Assembly (NCBI RefSeq): GCF_000346465.2
Contig: NC_034016.1
Span: 15,474,786-15,538,785, forward strand
Direction: 5' to 3'
From: Prunus persica
Taxonomy: Eukaryota > Streptophyta > Magnoliopsida > Rosales > Rosaceae
DNA: 64,000 nt
Shown here: positions 44,445 to 57,746 of the stretch, in pieces
Layout: every line of letters begins with the position of its first letter
Position numbering within the stretch: the first letter of the stretch is position 1
Position numbers and translations under genes: made by a program
The notes under the pieces: generated by a model
What the model was told of the DNA's origin: nothing
Seen by the model: the letters and a program-made list of their open reading frames with translations, nothing else
The model's database searches: none

Positions 44445-45447
44445 GCCACCAAAAAAAATTGATCAAAAAATTTGTTAGGAGTGAAACAAGATTTAGAGCC
44501 TGGGAATATGAATACTTCACCAACTAGAGAATATATCAATGGTTTCAATCAGTTTTTATACAGAGAAAGAGATGTCTTGAGTTGAAAGCAAAACCCAGAT
44601 GGGACAATATTAGCGGTGGCTTATGCAAAAGGTGAAAAGAATAAATTCTATTTTAGAAGGGAAGAAAAATTGATTATTTTATTTTGCTAGCAATAGGAAT
44701 TGTTGCCATCATAAGGGAACATTCATACAACATCAGTGGGCATGGCCAATATTCTGTTGGCTGGTTTCCTGGAACTCACAAAGAATATATATTTGAAACT
44801 TTTGAAAAGCTATGTACTCATTTGTGTCTGCATCTAATTTTTTTTTTTTTTTTTTTTAAACAAAGTTCCTTCTCAACAAGCACCAGAAATATGCTCCTTC
44901 TAGGAGAAATTCTCTGCTAGATCAGTTTCTAATTAATAAATCCTACCTAAGATATCTTTTAATCCAGAAATTAGCGCGAAATGCTATGGTTCTTAATTTT
45001 TTTATTTTTCAGAAGAAATTCGCAGAATCATGAACCTTTTTTCATAGTTATGACGAAAAAATTGCAGTAGTCTATTAAAAGAAATCCAACTTTAATAGTA
45101 ATTTTTTTTTTTCCTTCTCATTGATGATCAATCGCTTTTTTGGTAGCCAGTCTAAACAATTTAGAAGCAATTCCACTATCAGAAAGTTAGATACAAATCA
45201 TCAAATGGCTTTAGGTTGATGTCATCATTTGGACATAGCAATAGTATGCTCAAGTAAAAGCAACCAGAAAGAAAGCCTCCATATCAACTTAAGACCTCAT
45301 TTATATAATAAAAGTACATCCTCAACCTTAAGTCGTGCCGCAATTGTTGGCACTCTGACAAAATTACAGTAATGAACAAATGTTCAGTTTGAAATACATG
45401 TCAGAATTACAAACTATACAAGCACTACACAGCAATCTAAACTGTGT
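44445..45447. other. Spacer between ARF promoter and SEP1-like 3' end
   Basis: Holds the ARF leader/promoter and the SEP1-like 3' flank, with T-runs near 44838-44859 and 45103-45113. No gene is supported. Confidence 0.5.
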
Positions 45448-47378
45448 TCACTTTTCGGAGCCAGACTGGAAAATGAAGACTGCTGTTAAAACCCCCACCA
45501 ATGCTGTAACGGCCAAGGCAGCTGTAGGCAGGGGGCTTGTGAGCCCAAAATTCTGCACAATCAAAATGAAAACTTATCATTAATTGTAGTTGTTGAGAAT
45601 GATATTCCCTTAGAAAAAAGACACTTTTATGAATGTAAGGAAATCCTTTGTGACTATGATGTTATTCTGTTTTCATGGCTGCTTCCAATTCAAAGTAGTA
45701 CAAGGAAAGGAACACAAGGAACAATCTCATAGAAATCTCTATCTCTTTGAGAATTATGTGGCAAAATGAAAGTTGTCTTTGTCTATTAGTACATAAGGTG
45801 ACTTTATATGAAGTACAACATTCCAAGGGATGGAACAGGGAGTGCTTATTCAGGTAAGATTTAAGTTTTCAAATCATCTAAAAGATATAATGAGCAGGTG
45901 ACATGAGAGCCTCCCTGCTCCAAAATTTCCTAGACTGAAGAAAAGCTGGCGTCTGGGAATTTAACTAAAAAAATCTTTGAAACTGTAATGCATTTAACAG
46001 TTGGCGGCAACAAAGATCCGCATAAGCAATGCCATACCCCAACCAAAAGAGTTGAAATAGTTCATCAGAAGCTAGCTTTAGATCTGAAGGCATCTCCTTA
46101 AGAAGCACGGAGATAACAAAAGCTTAAAGACAAGAAAGAAGAAGCTCACTCTGTGAGGGACCACAATTTCAATGGATAGTCATTGTAACCCTATGACTTG
46201 GTGTATGTAGGAAGAACCAAGTCAAAGTGACAAGATTTCAACTGAGTTCGGCTCCAAGTCTCTCAAGTATTAAAAATGAACTCACAAATAATCTATAGAT
46301 GCTACTTCTAATTTCTTATTTGAGGTTTGGTAAGTTTCCTACGGAATTAAATCGACACTTAAAGCAACATCAAGGATAAATTTTCAATATCTTTGATGCA
46401 CTTGGTAAATCATCTTTGGTTTCAGAAGGTTGTTCAGTGTATGGAAACCAACACTACTTCCCATAAATATGAATGCAATTGAAAGTAAAAAGGCAATCTT
46501 GGGTGGGATGTAAAAACCTATAGCATGTGTTCATACCTCCAGAAGTCCCTTTCCCGTCGCTACCTCAACACTAATAGCCACAGCAAAGCCAACCATGGCA
46601 AGCCGGCCAAGCCATACATCCAAACCACCTTCCTTCGTGCTTTGCTCACACCTTACAGAAAGTGGCATTGATTTGCATACTGCCTTCCTTTGATGATATA
46701 CAGTTCTAATGACTGAAAACAAATTCAAACATCAGCTCTTATCCCACAAAATAGAGCAAAAACCCAGTGAAATGAAACCTAACACTTCAGAAGATGAGCG
46801 GTCAAGGTGAGTAAGAAGTTAATGTGCCATTTATGCTCTTATGCATACAAGAACTTGCAAACTAGAAGCTTCTGTAAAAATTCTTATAGAGGGATTTTGC
46901 AGTCCTAATATCAACATACTTTCTTTCCACTAAATAATAATTACACACAACGCTTCTTTAAATGTTCATAAAACCCAATTGAGCTGCATTACCCTCATTC
47001 CAGAAATGAAATAAATTTTAAAGAAAACAACTTTTCCCATAGTTTTGGAAATCTTGCTACCCATGATAGTACAGGTTATGGTGGATTGCTAAACAGAAAG
47101 TCAAGGCAATTAGCAGAGAAGATAAAAGCTGTAAGAGTCAAAGGCTTACTGAGTGGAGAACCAGTAGCAAAGGCAGTCCCAATTCTAGGGGAATTGAAAA
47201 GGGGAAGCCGAGCAGGACTTGCTGCTGCTGAGCTAATACCACTTGCATCTGTTGCATATTTTAGACTTGCTCAAACATATTACATATGGAAATTTCAATA
47301 TTACAATATTCAATTACAGAGAGAGAGGGTACCTCTGATGGAAAGGGAGAGAGAGGCAGAGATTTGAGCTACAGCCAT
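45448..47378 (-). CDS. SEP1: Stress enhanced protein 1-like, chloroplast
   Basis: Four exons: 47333-47378, 47150-47248, 46537-46712 and 45448-45552, together 141 residues. The Ser/Ala-rich N terminus (MAVAQISASLSLSIR...) is a plastid transit peptide. The mature protein has VRCEQSTKEGGLDVWLGRLA, then a chlorophyll-binding-like helix (MVGFAVAISVEVATGKGLLE) and a second membrane helix (LAVTALVGVLTAVFIFQ). These match the two-helix stress enhanced proteins of the LHC/ELIP superfamily, thylakoid proteins induced by high light. The 984-bp last intron contains no recognised element. It is head-to-head with the NHD1-like gene. Confidence 0.9.
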
Positions 47379-48168
47379 TTTTCAGAGAGAGAGCTACAAT
47401 TTTGGAGAGAGCAAAGGGGGAAGTGGTAGTTGAAGGAAACCAAACCATACAAATTTTAGGAGGGTAAGAGGACGCGTGTCACCCTGGGACATTACAATTA
47501 CAAAGCTTTGGATAGAGTTTTGTGCCTGTCAACCTTTTATTTTCTTTTCCTTTTTCTTCTTCTGAAATTCCCTATACTCAAAACAATAGTATCTTTCTTT
47601 TTTTTTTATAAAAAAACTTATAGGATATTTGGAGTTATAATATTTTAGACTGCACTATGTGGTGGATGGCAGCTCTCATGAGGAAATCAGGAGGAGTTTA
47701 ACTGAAAATTATATTTTGACAAGTCAGAATTATAAAACAGAGCAACCAAGTTGTAATTTAAACGATTAAGAGCAATTACTATCCGATGTGGCCAATCCGC
47801 TCCTCCAATACCACTCCTATAAAAAAGAGAGATGAATATTGAATGGAATTAAAAAGATGAAAAATGCGATAAGTATTTTTATATGAAAAATTATTAATAG
47901 CTGATTGGAGAGGTTTTGCAGAGACGACGAGGATCGAGTAGGGCCAAACTTTCTCAAGTTTCCGATAATAATATTTCATCAGCGGAACAAACCCAACAAG
48001 AAACATTACTTCCACTCCCATTTCAACTACTTCCACATATCTGTAAATACTTTTCAAATTCCATGCAACTTGCCAAACATTACATAACAAAGAAGCTCTG
48101 CAGTTTACACTGATCCAAACCCAGTACTCTCATCGTCTTCTTCTTCTCTTCAACCCTACCTAGCTCCA
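47379..48168. promoter_or_regulatory. Shared upstream region of SEP1-like and NHD1-like genes
   Basis: A 790-bp head-to-head spacer serves two nuclear genes for plastid membrane proteins. A GAGA-rich leader lies next to SEP1 and a CTTCTTCTTC-rich leader precedes NHD1 (48130-48160). The open frames at 47779-48113 have no recognisable product. Whether control is shared is inference. Confidence 0.45.
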
Positions 48169-51100
48169 ATGGCTTCCCTCTCAATTGGGGTCCGCTTGCC
48201 TCCATCCTACCACCATTTGAAGAAACGCTCACTGCCCTTTCTTTCTCAGACCCAAAGCTTATCTCCTTCTCAGCCTTGCTTTGGCTCATCTTTGCGTGGA
48301 ATTCGAGGCTCAAGATTGCCGAGGAATGGTATACTGGCCAGAGCTGAAGACAAAGCTAGAGGTTCGAATCCTTCTTCTTCGTCGGCTCAGCAGCAGCAAG
48401 TTCAGCCCAGCTCTGAGAAAGAGTTTCAGGTTCTTCTTTGACAAAAGCTTCCTTTTTTAACAGTACCCAGTTGTTAGTTGTACAAGTTTTCATATCTGAT
48501 TGATTAAATGTTGCGAAGTTGGGTCCAAAATTCAATATACTCGGCTAAATTTGTGAAATTTAGTAACTTTGATTAAATTGTTGAGATTTGGAGTCTCCTT
48601 TAGCGATAAAGTTTTATTAATGCCTTGACATTAGTATTAGAAATGTATCAGCTGCCCCTGCACATAATTTTATTTATTAGTTCATGGGAATGGAATTACC
48701 TAATAGATAATCTATTAGTTGCTGGTTTCCATAGTGAACTAAATTCGCTGAACCTTTCAAACGACTCTATCAAATAAAGTTTTTATGTTTCAATTAGTGT
48801 GGCATCTTGCCATTGTTTGTTGCTGGTATTCACAATTTATGGATCACCTTTAGCATATTATCAGGATTTGTCCCCAAGTTCTGGATCATGTGATCCTTTA
48901 TGTTCATTGGACGAAACGAGCTCACATGATTTTGAGGCCAATTACCGGCCAAAGACTGATTTGCTGAAAGCTATTGCAGTACTTGCAGCAGCTGCAACAG
49001 GGGCAGTAGCAATTAACCATTCCTGGGTTGCTGCCAATCAGGTACATCCTTATTTTGCAGCCTGATCCTTTTTTTTGTGCCTTTCCCATGATTCCTTAAG
49101 TTATTTTACTGCAGAAAATTGCACACCTTTAAAAAGGATGTTTTATTTCAACATTAAGTTGATATGACCAACTCGTGATATAGGATGTTGCCATGGCATT
49201 GCTGTTTGGAATAGGATATGTGGGCATCATCTTTGAAGAATCTCTGGCCTTCAACAAAAGTGGAGTAGGTTTGTTAATGGCTGTGAGCTTGTGGGTGGTG
49301 AGAAGTATTGGGGTAAGATTTATATTTTGCCACCTAGTTTTGCAATATCTTGTACACAGTTTCTCCTAGAATTAATGTTGATATTCTGTAGGCTCCTTCA
49401 ACTGATATAGCTGTTTCAGAGTTACAACATGCATCTGCTGAAGTCAGTGAAATTGTATTTTTCTTGCTTGGTGCAATGACAATTGTAGAGATCGTTGATT
49501 CTCATCAAGGATTTAAGCTGGTTACTGACAATATAACCACTCGAAAGCCGAGGACGCTCCTTTGGGTGGTGAGTTCTTTGCTTCTGCTGTCATGTTGATG
49601 TATGTTAATCCTTTCTACTGAGCATTTGGTATGTTCGACTTATTCTATCAGACTAATGCTTGACTCTGCAGGTGGGTATTGTGACTTTTTGCCTTAGTTC
49701 AGTTCTTGACAACCTGACATCTACCATTGTCATGGTTTCTTTACTGAGAAAACTAGTTCCTCCCTCCGAATTTCGCAAGTATGTTCTGACCATCTACTAT
49801 CTATCTCTTCTATGTGAGGTTCTTTTCGAAGATTGCCTGATATTGGTTTCAGCAGATATCATCCAATGTAATGTTACTTGTGTATGTGAGGCAACTGTGC
49901 TTTTTTCTTTTAATAGTTTCAACTTTTAAAAGTTACTCTTTCTTGTTAATGTCTTGGAATAGTTCTAGGTAAGAATGTGCAACTGTGTTTCAAGGTCATA
50001 TTAAGGTGAATTTGTCTGAAATTTTTCATTGAATGAAGACATTGCTTCTCCGGTTTCTCAAGAAACAAAAGGGAAGATGAGATCTTGCATATTACTAGTT
50101 GGGAAACAGTTGCAATATTTCTATGCCAGTTGGGAAACTACCCCATATATTGCCCTGCCTGCAATATTGCCACTTATTATTATTCCAGCCCGGGAATATT
50201 ATCATCCTCCTCATTCTAAAAATGATCAGTTGTCTGTTGCATCTTTAACACCTTGTGGATAACCACTTGAGAAATCGTATGTCTTCTAAGTGAGGCTTAT
50301 ACCTCTTTGTGCAGGCATAACTTATGAAATCAATTAGAAATTTGATAATCACTACAACTGTGTTTGTTCCAGATTATTTTATAAAGATTCTCTTTAAACA
50401 GCAACTTGGACATGCACGTTGAGATTGAATTTTTGGTACTCATTCCTGGATACCCTTTAATGGCATTGATTGATTTTCATATTCTTTCTTAGAAATGGCA
50501 TCTCTTAAGCACCAGTTTAGCATGTTCATATCTTTTTTTTTTGTCATAATTTTTAGCATGTTCATAGTTCATACCTCAATGGGTCATTTATGAAGTTATA
50601 TTGATGCAATAATGGACCCCAAATTGATGCATGACTTTTCACTTCGTTTACAGAATTGTATTTTGTTGTCAGGATTTTAGGAGCTGTTGTTGTCATAGCA
50701 GCAAATGCTGGTGGTGCATGGACTCCTATTGGTGATGTTACCACTACCATGCTGTGGATACATGGTCAGATATCCACATTGGAAACAATGAAGGTCTTTT
50801 TCCTCATTCTGAGAAGCTTATTCATATATCAAATTTCTTCTCTTATTTATTTATGAGTACTGCTATTTGTACCACATTTACTGACCACCTCTCTAATACA
50901 GGAGGGTCCCACATACATTAGTGGGGCCCACTTCTATTAGAGAGGTGGTCAGCAAAGTGGTCAATAAATGTGGTACAAATAGTATTATTCTTTATTGATT
51001 TCATTTATTTTCACGTTGTCGCATTATCTATTGCTAGGGATTTATGCTTGATGCCTGTTGATGTGTTGTCTAATATAAAAGTGGAGATTGTACACAAGCA

Positions 51101-52705
51101 ATCATGGAATTGTCTAGGAACTTGGTTTATGCTGCATGTTAGTTCTATGCCGAACTTGGAAAGTTGAACTGCTAGTTAGTTACAACAAGATGATAGCTCT
51201 ATTGGTTTTTGGATTTGGCTTACCAAATGTTGAGGATGACAATACATAATTGATTTTTTTATTATAGTGTTATAAAATTTTGTGGACCTGATTGATTTAG
51301 CAGTTATGTAATCAATTAGAGGTGGATATAAGCATAACCCCTGTTTTATGTGGCAAACCACTTGAAATTGACAATTCCATTTAGAGTTTCTGGTCCTATG
51401 TGCCAAGTTTTTTGTTCAGATAAATGTTATTTTGTCTACATAAAAATATCATCCTTAAAGAATTATTTTATCAATATTCTGACATAAAATGAACACATTT
51501 TCTTGCTTACAGACCTTGTTTATACCTTCAGCCGTTTCTCTTGCTGTTCCGCTGGCACTCATGTCCCTGACTAGGTACTTCTTTTGTGTTGTCAGACCAA
51601 AGACGGGGAACTGAGATATGAAAGTTAGTAACTTAGAATTACTTAATGGATAATAGAGGAATGATGTGAGTTTTTCTTCCATTCAGTGAAGTAAGTGGGA
51701 AAGCGCCGGACACGTCCAATGTTATGGCATCTGAACAGATGGCTCCTCGGGGAAAGCTTGTTTTCTCTGTAGGCATTGGAGCTTTGGTTTTTGTTCCAGT
51801 GTTCAAGGCCCTAACTGGTTTGCCTCCTTACATGGGTATTCTGCTGGGACTTGGAGTCCTTTGGGTTCTGACTGATGCTATACATTATGGTGAATCAGAA
51901 AGACAAAAGTTAAAGGTACCACAGGCTTTGTCACGAATTGACACTCAAGGAGCACTTTTCTTCCTTGGCATCCTGTTGTCTGTTAGCAGGTGAATAGACA
52001 AATGCTGTAGTCAACTTCTTTTTCGTGCAATTGCATCATATAATTAAGCAGTCAAGAAGTTTCAAGTCAATCATATATATTGCACGGCTTGGCTTTTTAT
52101 GTACAGAATATGCAAAGGTTGTCCCCTGCTTCTTTTAAAAAGTGGCTTCATGAGTTTCACTTTCTGAACTTAACTTTCTTCTATTCTAGCCTGGAGGCAG
52201 CTGGAATTCTTCGGGAGTTAGCAAATTACCTGGATGCTCACATCCCCAATGTTGAACTGATTGCAAGTTCAATAGGAGTTGTATCGGCAATTATAGACAA
52301 TGTTCCACTGGTTGCTGCAACTATGGGGATGTACGATCTAACTTCCTTTCCAAAGGATTCTGAGTTTTGGCAACTGATTGCATATTGTGCTGGTACTGGT
52401 GGATCCATGCTAGTTATTGGTTCTGCAGCTGGAGTTGCTTTTATGGGGATGGAAAAGGTGGACTTCTTTTGGTACTTGCGGAAGGTATTAATCAACTGGT
52501 GTAGAATATCGTCTTCGAAAACATATTTGAAGTTTCATTTCCCTATTTGGTGTTGGTAAAAAAAAAATCATTGTCCGCTGTGCAGGTGAGCGGTTTCGCT
52601 TTTGCCGGTTATGCTGCCGGTATTGCTGCCTATTTAGCAGTTCAAAACCTCCACATCTCCCTACCAACAACTGTAGCTCAGGTTCCTTTCCTTTCTGGTT
52701 CTTGA
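48169..52705 (+). CDS. NHD1: Chloroplast sodium/proton antiporter NHD1
   Basis: Ten exons: 48169-48429, 48865-49041, 49184-49312, 49392-49568, 49672-49778, 50673-50793, 51513-51574, 51687-51989, 52190-52484 and 52586-52705, giving 583 residues with all frames consistent. The N terminus is a transit peptide (RVRLPP..KKRSLPFLSQTQ style, ending LARAED). The mature protein follows plant NHD1 closely: DFEANYRPKTDLLKA, AINHSWVAANQDVAMALLFG, VVRSIGAPSTDIAVSELQHA, LDNLTSTIVMVSLLRKL, GAVVVIAANAGGAWTPIGD, ALTGLPPYMGILLGLGVLW and AAGVAFMGMEKVDFFWYLRK. It belongs to the NhaD family, exporting Na+ from the plastid envelope and supporting Na+-dependent pyruvate uptake. Intron 5 (49779-50672) is long; intron 6 (50794-51512) carries a hairpin MITE. 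Confidence 0.95.
50858..50987. mobile_element. Hairpin MITE in NHD1 intron 6
   Basis: About 130 bp that are almost entirely an inverted repeat. The left arm TACTGCTATTTGTACCACAT and onward mirrors the right arm ending GTGGTACAAATAGTA, with inner arms GACCACCTCTCTAATA and TATTAGAGAGGTGGTC around a GGGGCCCAC-like centre. A fold-back of this kind can yield a long hairpin in the pre-mRNA. Confidence 0.85.
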
Positions 52706-53460
52706 GTCGAGGCTTCCACGCAAGTTTTATTTTTGGTCAGATACTTCCACATGACTTTTTATCCACATTAGATTACTAAAGATTGTGCATGGTGAATGGG
52801 CCGTAGAACGATGATTCTCTCTCACATACACCATAAGGAAATAATATTCATGTTATGGAGAAAATTTTCAGTGTTCTGATGAGTTCAACGAGCAATGAAA
52901 AAGTGCTTTTCACCCGATACCTATTATGCGTAGGAACAACCTTTTCATCCGACACCTATATGCATAGGAACAATTTGGTATTAATTTTTGGCATCAATCT
53001 AAACTTTCCAATGGAAATTTCTACAGTCAAACACTGAAATTATTAATTGCTAGAAATTTAAACTATAGAAATCCAAATTCTGTCATTTAATTCCCTCATC
53101 CAAAACAGAAGGTAAAAGCCTAATGATTTCCAGCAGGAACAAAAAGGACTGCATTCTCTCAAAGCTGCCATGAAAGCAATTTGTAATAATTACCAAAGCA
53201 AATTAAAAGCATTGCAAGGAATTTGGCACGCAATATCAACATGGTGATTCATCAAAACATGAGAAAATTGAAATTTGGGGGCAATAATAACTCAAAGTAC
53301 ATCCATAGCATCGCAAACTGATTTATTCTTCATTCTCACCCTAAATCTACCAGAAACCCAAAGGATTTTCAAAATCGGGCAGGCAAGATAAAGCCATGCC
53401 CCCTTAAAAAGAGATAAAAGCATAAGGATACAAAAAGGCACAGATGAATATAATGCAACA
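52706..53460. other. Convergent spacer, NHD1 and PGDH 3' ends
   Basis: The two genes face each other across 755 bases. A two-copy ~34-base duplication (TTTTCA.CCGA.ACCTAT) lies near 52908-52975. No gene is supported. Confidence 0.5.
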
Positions 53461-55852
53461 CTACAACTTGAGGAAAACAAACTCTTCAATGGCTGGAACA
53501 TCTCCAATCCTTTTCAAAGCTGGCTTGCTGGGTTGGTCATCCACCCCAATTGCCATCACAGCCTGCTTTCTTGGCGCAATCCTTCCAACGCTCATGAAAC
53601 TGACATTCACATTCTCCTCTCCTAAAATGCTTCCAACTGTTCCGATCATACCCGGCTGATCAACCTGTCTGCAGAGTATTATGCTACCTTCCAAACTCAC
53701 ATCAACTTCGAAGGATCCAACCTTCGTCAAGTGAGGAACCCCATCCTTAACCCGACCCTCCACTGTAATCTCTCCACTCTCTGATATGGCACTGGCAAAT
53801 TTGGATTCCACGTTGGCAATCTGAACTTGGATTGAATCGAGTGGGCTCTCGGGTGAACCATCGAGAACGGTTCGCTCTTCTGTTATTCTTAGTCCTCTCT
53901 GTTTAGCAGTGAAATCAGCATTTACCAGGTTCACGAAAACGTCGGAAATGGGCTCAATGAGACCCTTAGTAATCATGGCTCGAAGCAGCCTAGTGTCAAG
54001 GTCATCAGGAGCCCTAGCTGAGGCATATGAAACTTTGACAGTTTTCACACCACTGCCTCCAGCCACTAGTTGGACTGCCAGTCTCCCAAGTTTCTCAGCA
54101 AGTACAACATATGGCTTCAGTTCTGTCAACACCTGCAATCAAGAATACCAAAAGAAATTGTAAATCGCTGCAACAGCTTGAAAATATTTACGTAAACGTT
54201 AAGTCTGTACATAATTTGTAAGAATAGAACCCACACCCCTTCTTTACCAAACACTACCACATTACAAAGATTTTAGATTTGGAAATTGAAACTTGAAAAT
54301 TTCAAAAACTCGACTACTCAGACACTTCTTAGAACCCTGATATGACTGCATAAAACAAACTATAAAGTTTTATAACATCTACAAACAAGCCAGTAAGAAC
54401 GAAAGATACAAGTATATATTGGGCAATTGTAATCATACCTCAGCAGGAACCATTGGTGCATTGACTGCAGTGGCAGCAAGCTCCCCTTTCAAGGCTCCAA
54501 CGACAGCTTCAGCAATTTCAACGGCCACACCTTCCTGCACATAAATTCCAAAGATCATAAGATACCCAGGTGAGGAGAAAAATTAGGCATTAAGAGACAG
54601 ATGCAAAACAGCAAAACCCACCTGTGCCTCCATGGTACTGGCACCAAGGTGAGGAGTTGCAGTAACTCTCTCATGCAACACCAACGTGTTGCCTTGTGGT
54701 GGTGGCTCCACAGTGAACACATCAAGAGCAGCCTAGAGGTCAAAAAACAAAAACAAAAACAGAACAAAACATTAAATTTCCTGCTAAGTATTAAAATGCA
54801 TATGAATATTGAATATGAAAAGGGTAAGAACCAACCTGAGCAACAATTCCACCGTCGAGTGCCCTGACGAGTGCATCTTCGTCAATAACTCCCCCACGCG
54901 CAACGTTCACGATTCTAACTCCCTTCTTCATCTTCGCAAAAGTCTCGTCGTTGAGAACCTTTGAAGTGGCGGGAGTGAGAGGCATGTGCAAGGATATGAA
55001 ATCAGCAGATGCCAAAGCCTCATCAAAGCTCACAAGCTCCACACCAATGGCGCGAGCACGATCCGCGGGTGCATATGGGTCGTGCGCAATCACATGCATG
55101 CCGAGCCCCTTGGCACGCCGAGCCACTTCAGATCCAACTTTCCCAAATCCCATCACAGCCAAGGTCTTCCCAACAAGAGAAACACCAACATACTTGTTCC
55201 GCTGCCACTTCCCTGACAACGCACCAAAATTGATAAAAATGTTCGACGAAATGCCCCAACGAACATTTCTTAAAACAGAGAAAAGATTACAGTAATAGAA
55301 TCACTCACCGGCTTTCACAGACGCGTCAGCCTGAGCGACGTTGCGAGCCATGGCGGTCAAGAGAGCAATCCCGTGCTCGGCGGCGGCGACGGTGTTAGCC
55401 GTCGGCGCATTCACCACCAAGCATCCAAACTCAGTCGCCGCCCCCAGATCCACGTTGTCGATGCCGACGCCGGCCCTACCGACGACCTTCAACCTGCCGC
55501 CGGAAGACTCGAACACCTCGCGGCTGACCTTGGTCCCGCTCCGCACGATCAACGCGTCACAAAGCGAGATCTTGGTGCAGAGCTCTTCGGGGCTGAGGTT
55601 GTAGGAGCAGTCGACATTGGCGAATTCCTTGAGGAGGTCGAGCCCGGCCTCGCCGAGCTTCTCGGCGACTAGAACGGTGGGCTTGGCGTCGAGCCCGGCA
55701 GCGGAGAGCACCACCACGAGCCGCGGTGCGGCCCGGCGGCGCGAGGAGAGAGAGACGGGGAAAACGGAGGACAGAGTAGGCTTGGAGGAGAGAGAGAGGG
55801 TGGGGTTTCGGAGAAATGGGGTGCGTAGGGCGTGGGGTGCTGACGTGGCCAT
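53461..55852 (-). CDS. PGDH: D-3-phosphoglycerate dehydrogenase, plastid
   Basis: First enzyme of the phosphorylated serine pathway (3-phosphoglycerate + NAD+ to 3-phosphohydroxypyruvate), in the chloroplast stroma. Five exons: 55309-55852, 54836-55212, 54622-54732, 54439-54534 and 53461-54132, 599 residues. Order: Ser/Arg-rich transit peptide (about residues 1-50); substrate-binding half with [17 protein letters not shown] and [14 protein letters not shown]; Rossmann half with [20 protein letters not shown] (GxGxxG) and [18 protein letters not shown]; catalytic His in [10 protein letters not shown]; allosteric-substrate-binding domain (from [16 protein letters not shown]); C-terminal ACT domain ([20 protein letters not shown]). 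Length and exon logic match plant type I enzymes. GC-rich exon 1 generates many antisense frames that are not genes. Confidence 0.95.
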
Positions 55853-55920
55853 TGTGTTGGTGACGCTGGCGTTGATTTTAGCGGTGAAGAGTGGGTGTGT
55901 GGGCGTGTTAGTGGGTTTTG

Positions 55921-55929
55921 AATATATAG
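55921..55929 (-). promoter_or_regulatory. TATA box of PGDH
   Basis: The minus strand reads CTATATATT about 70 bases upstream of the ATG at 55852. Confidence 0.55.
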
Positions 55930-57743
55930 TTGGGTGGGGTGGGTGGGTTTGGTGAGAAGGAAAGTGGGGAGAGAGATTGTGTGAGGTCAGCCCTCAGACT
56001 CAGGTAGAAATGTTGGAGACAGGCGGGAGTTTCACGCGCTGGTCTTGCGGGGGAGGGAAAATAGGGAAAAGGTGGGAGGAGCGAGAGTGGAGGAGAAAGA
56101 GAGAGTGTGTGTTTTGGGGTTCTGGACTTTTCTCCAGCAAGTTTAGTTTTTGGTAAAACACCAACCCCCCCAAGCCACATCACTATTTCCTGTTCTGTCC
56201 TTTTCTTGCCTTTTATCCAATAACTGCTTTTCTATATATTTGGTAGAAAATAAAAACCATTCAGAATTTCCGTTGATGAAACTTAAAATACTCAATAGGG
56301 TATTAAAGTAATTTGATAATTAAAATTATATTTAATAAAGTTAACTGTCATTTTTTTAGTTTGTTTATAAAAATTAAATGGTGTAAGAATTAATCTATAT
56401 CATCTTGGAATTCCATTATTTAATTGAAAATTCAAATGAATTATTATGTTTATCTTATAGGTTAACAACAGATTTGATTAAACAAACTAGCTCTTGATAC
56501 ATTGTATATTCTTTTAAATGTTGAAAAAGAATTCAAGTTCAAATCATCCCTTACTAGCCCTGGATACATGTACCTACCAACTTTTAATACATGGTATATT
56601 TTTCTCAACGTTAAAAAAAGATTCTAAATTCAAATCTCTCGTTACCAAAAAAGGAAAACAAAGAACAAAAAACCTATAGATTGGTAAATGCAAGTTGTCT
56701 TACACTATTTTGAGAAAACCCTCACCTTGTCCTCATCCATCCCCTCTCCCACGCATAGCAAATGATATTTCCCCTTCTTCCTCTCATCAAAGCAGATCCA
56801 GCGTGAGATCTCATCGAGTATCAAAGACAGAGTGCGTGGGCGGGGACCACGTACCATATGTTAAGTGATTTTGTGTTTTTGGGGGGTTGGTGTTGGAATA
56901 AAAATTCGTTTTCGCTTCGATTAAAAGAAATCATTGTACGGCTCCCCAACCTGATAAGACTGTTTTGAACATTTGTTAATACTGTATATCTTGTTCTGCA
57001 GATGAAAAAAGCAAGTTGAACTTAGGTACCTTTAAAGCTTTGGGAAGGTGGCTGCTGCATTGCATTTTGTGTCTTAAATAAATAAAATGGCAAAAGTAAA
57101 ATAGCTTTAGGAATTTAAAAGGTGATAAGACAGTTACAAATTACTTCACTCATAACAGCTTACAGGAAAATGAAAAACATAAGAGGATTTATAAAGTCAT
57201 TGCATTTGGTGTTGTAAGAAGATTATATGGGATTCATAAAGTCATTGTATCCGGTGTTGTAAGAAGATTATAAGAGAGATAAAAACTCTCTACCAGTTTG
57301 GGAGTTGGAGATCATAAACACCTAAAACATCTATAAATGGAAAGCAAATCCCGCTCAACTTTCATCAGGACACATGGTCACAACGTTTCTTTAACACTCC
57401 TAAACTCAAAAGCACTTATTAATAGTGGATCCACAAAATCAACAATTCCACCCCTCAACATGGATATCTGATAGAGATCCACCTCATTAACCCCAAAACT
57501 GCAAGGCCCCCACAATATAGGCTAAAAAGATAGATCTACAAAGATGAAGACCACATAACAACTAGGTATGAGACAAACCTTGCAAAACACAAGGGAGACA
57601 AAAATCTAGCACGAAATCATCTAGGAAGAAAAGCCATCCACAGGTACAAGGGATATAACCTAGTTTATTCATATGATGGGATAATTCTACTAGGAAGAAA
57701 TCGAGAAAAACATAAAAGTACCGATGAGTCATAAAAACACTTA
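55930..57743. other. Upstream spacer of PGDH
   Basis: It begins with GC-rich and pyrimidine-rich promoter sequence on the PGDH side, then AT-rich DNA. Two loose duplications are visible: TACAT.GTATATT..T...AA.GTT near 56495/56588, and a unit with ATAAAGTCATTG.AT..GGTGTTG near 57190/57235. No gene is supported. Confidence 0.5.
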
Positions 57744-57746
57744 TAA

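Noticed and set aside
44820..44860. Long T-run considered as a pol III terminator or retroposon tail
   Set aside because: No upstream tRNA/SINE-like promoter or target duplication is visible; treated as simple low-complexity sequence.
49660..50262. Frames running into or inside NHD1 intron 5
   Set aside because: The first is exon 5 read through its donor; the second lies wholly in the intron and has no domain.
55009..55672. Plus-strand frames opposite PGDH exons 1 and 2
   Set aside because: Antisense shadows of GC-rich coding exons; the minus-strand frame has all conserved enzyme motifs.
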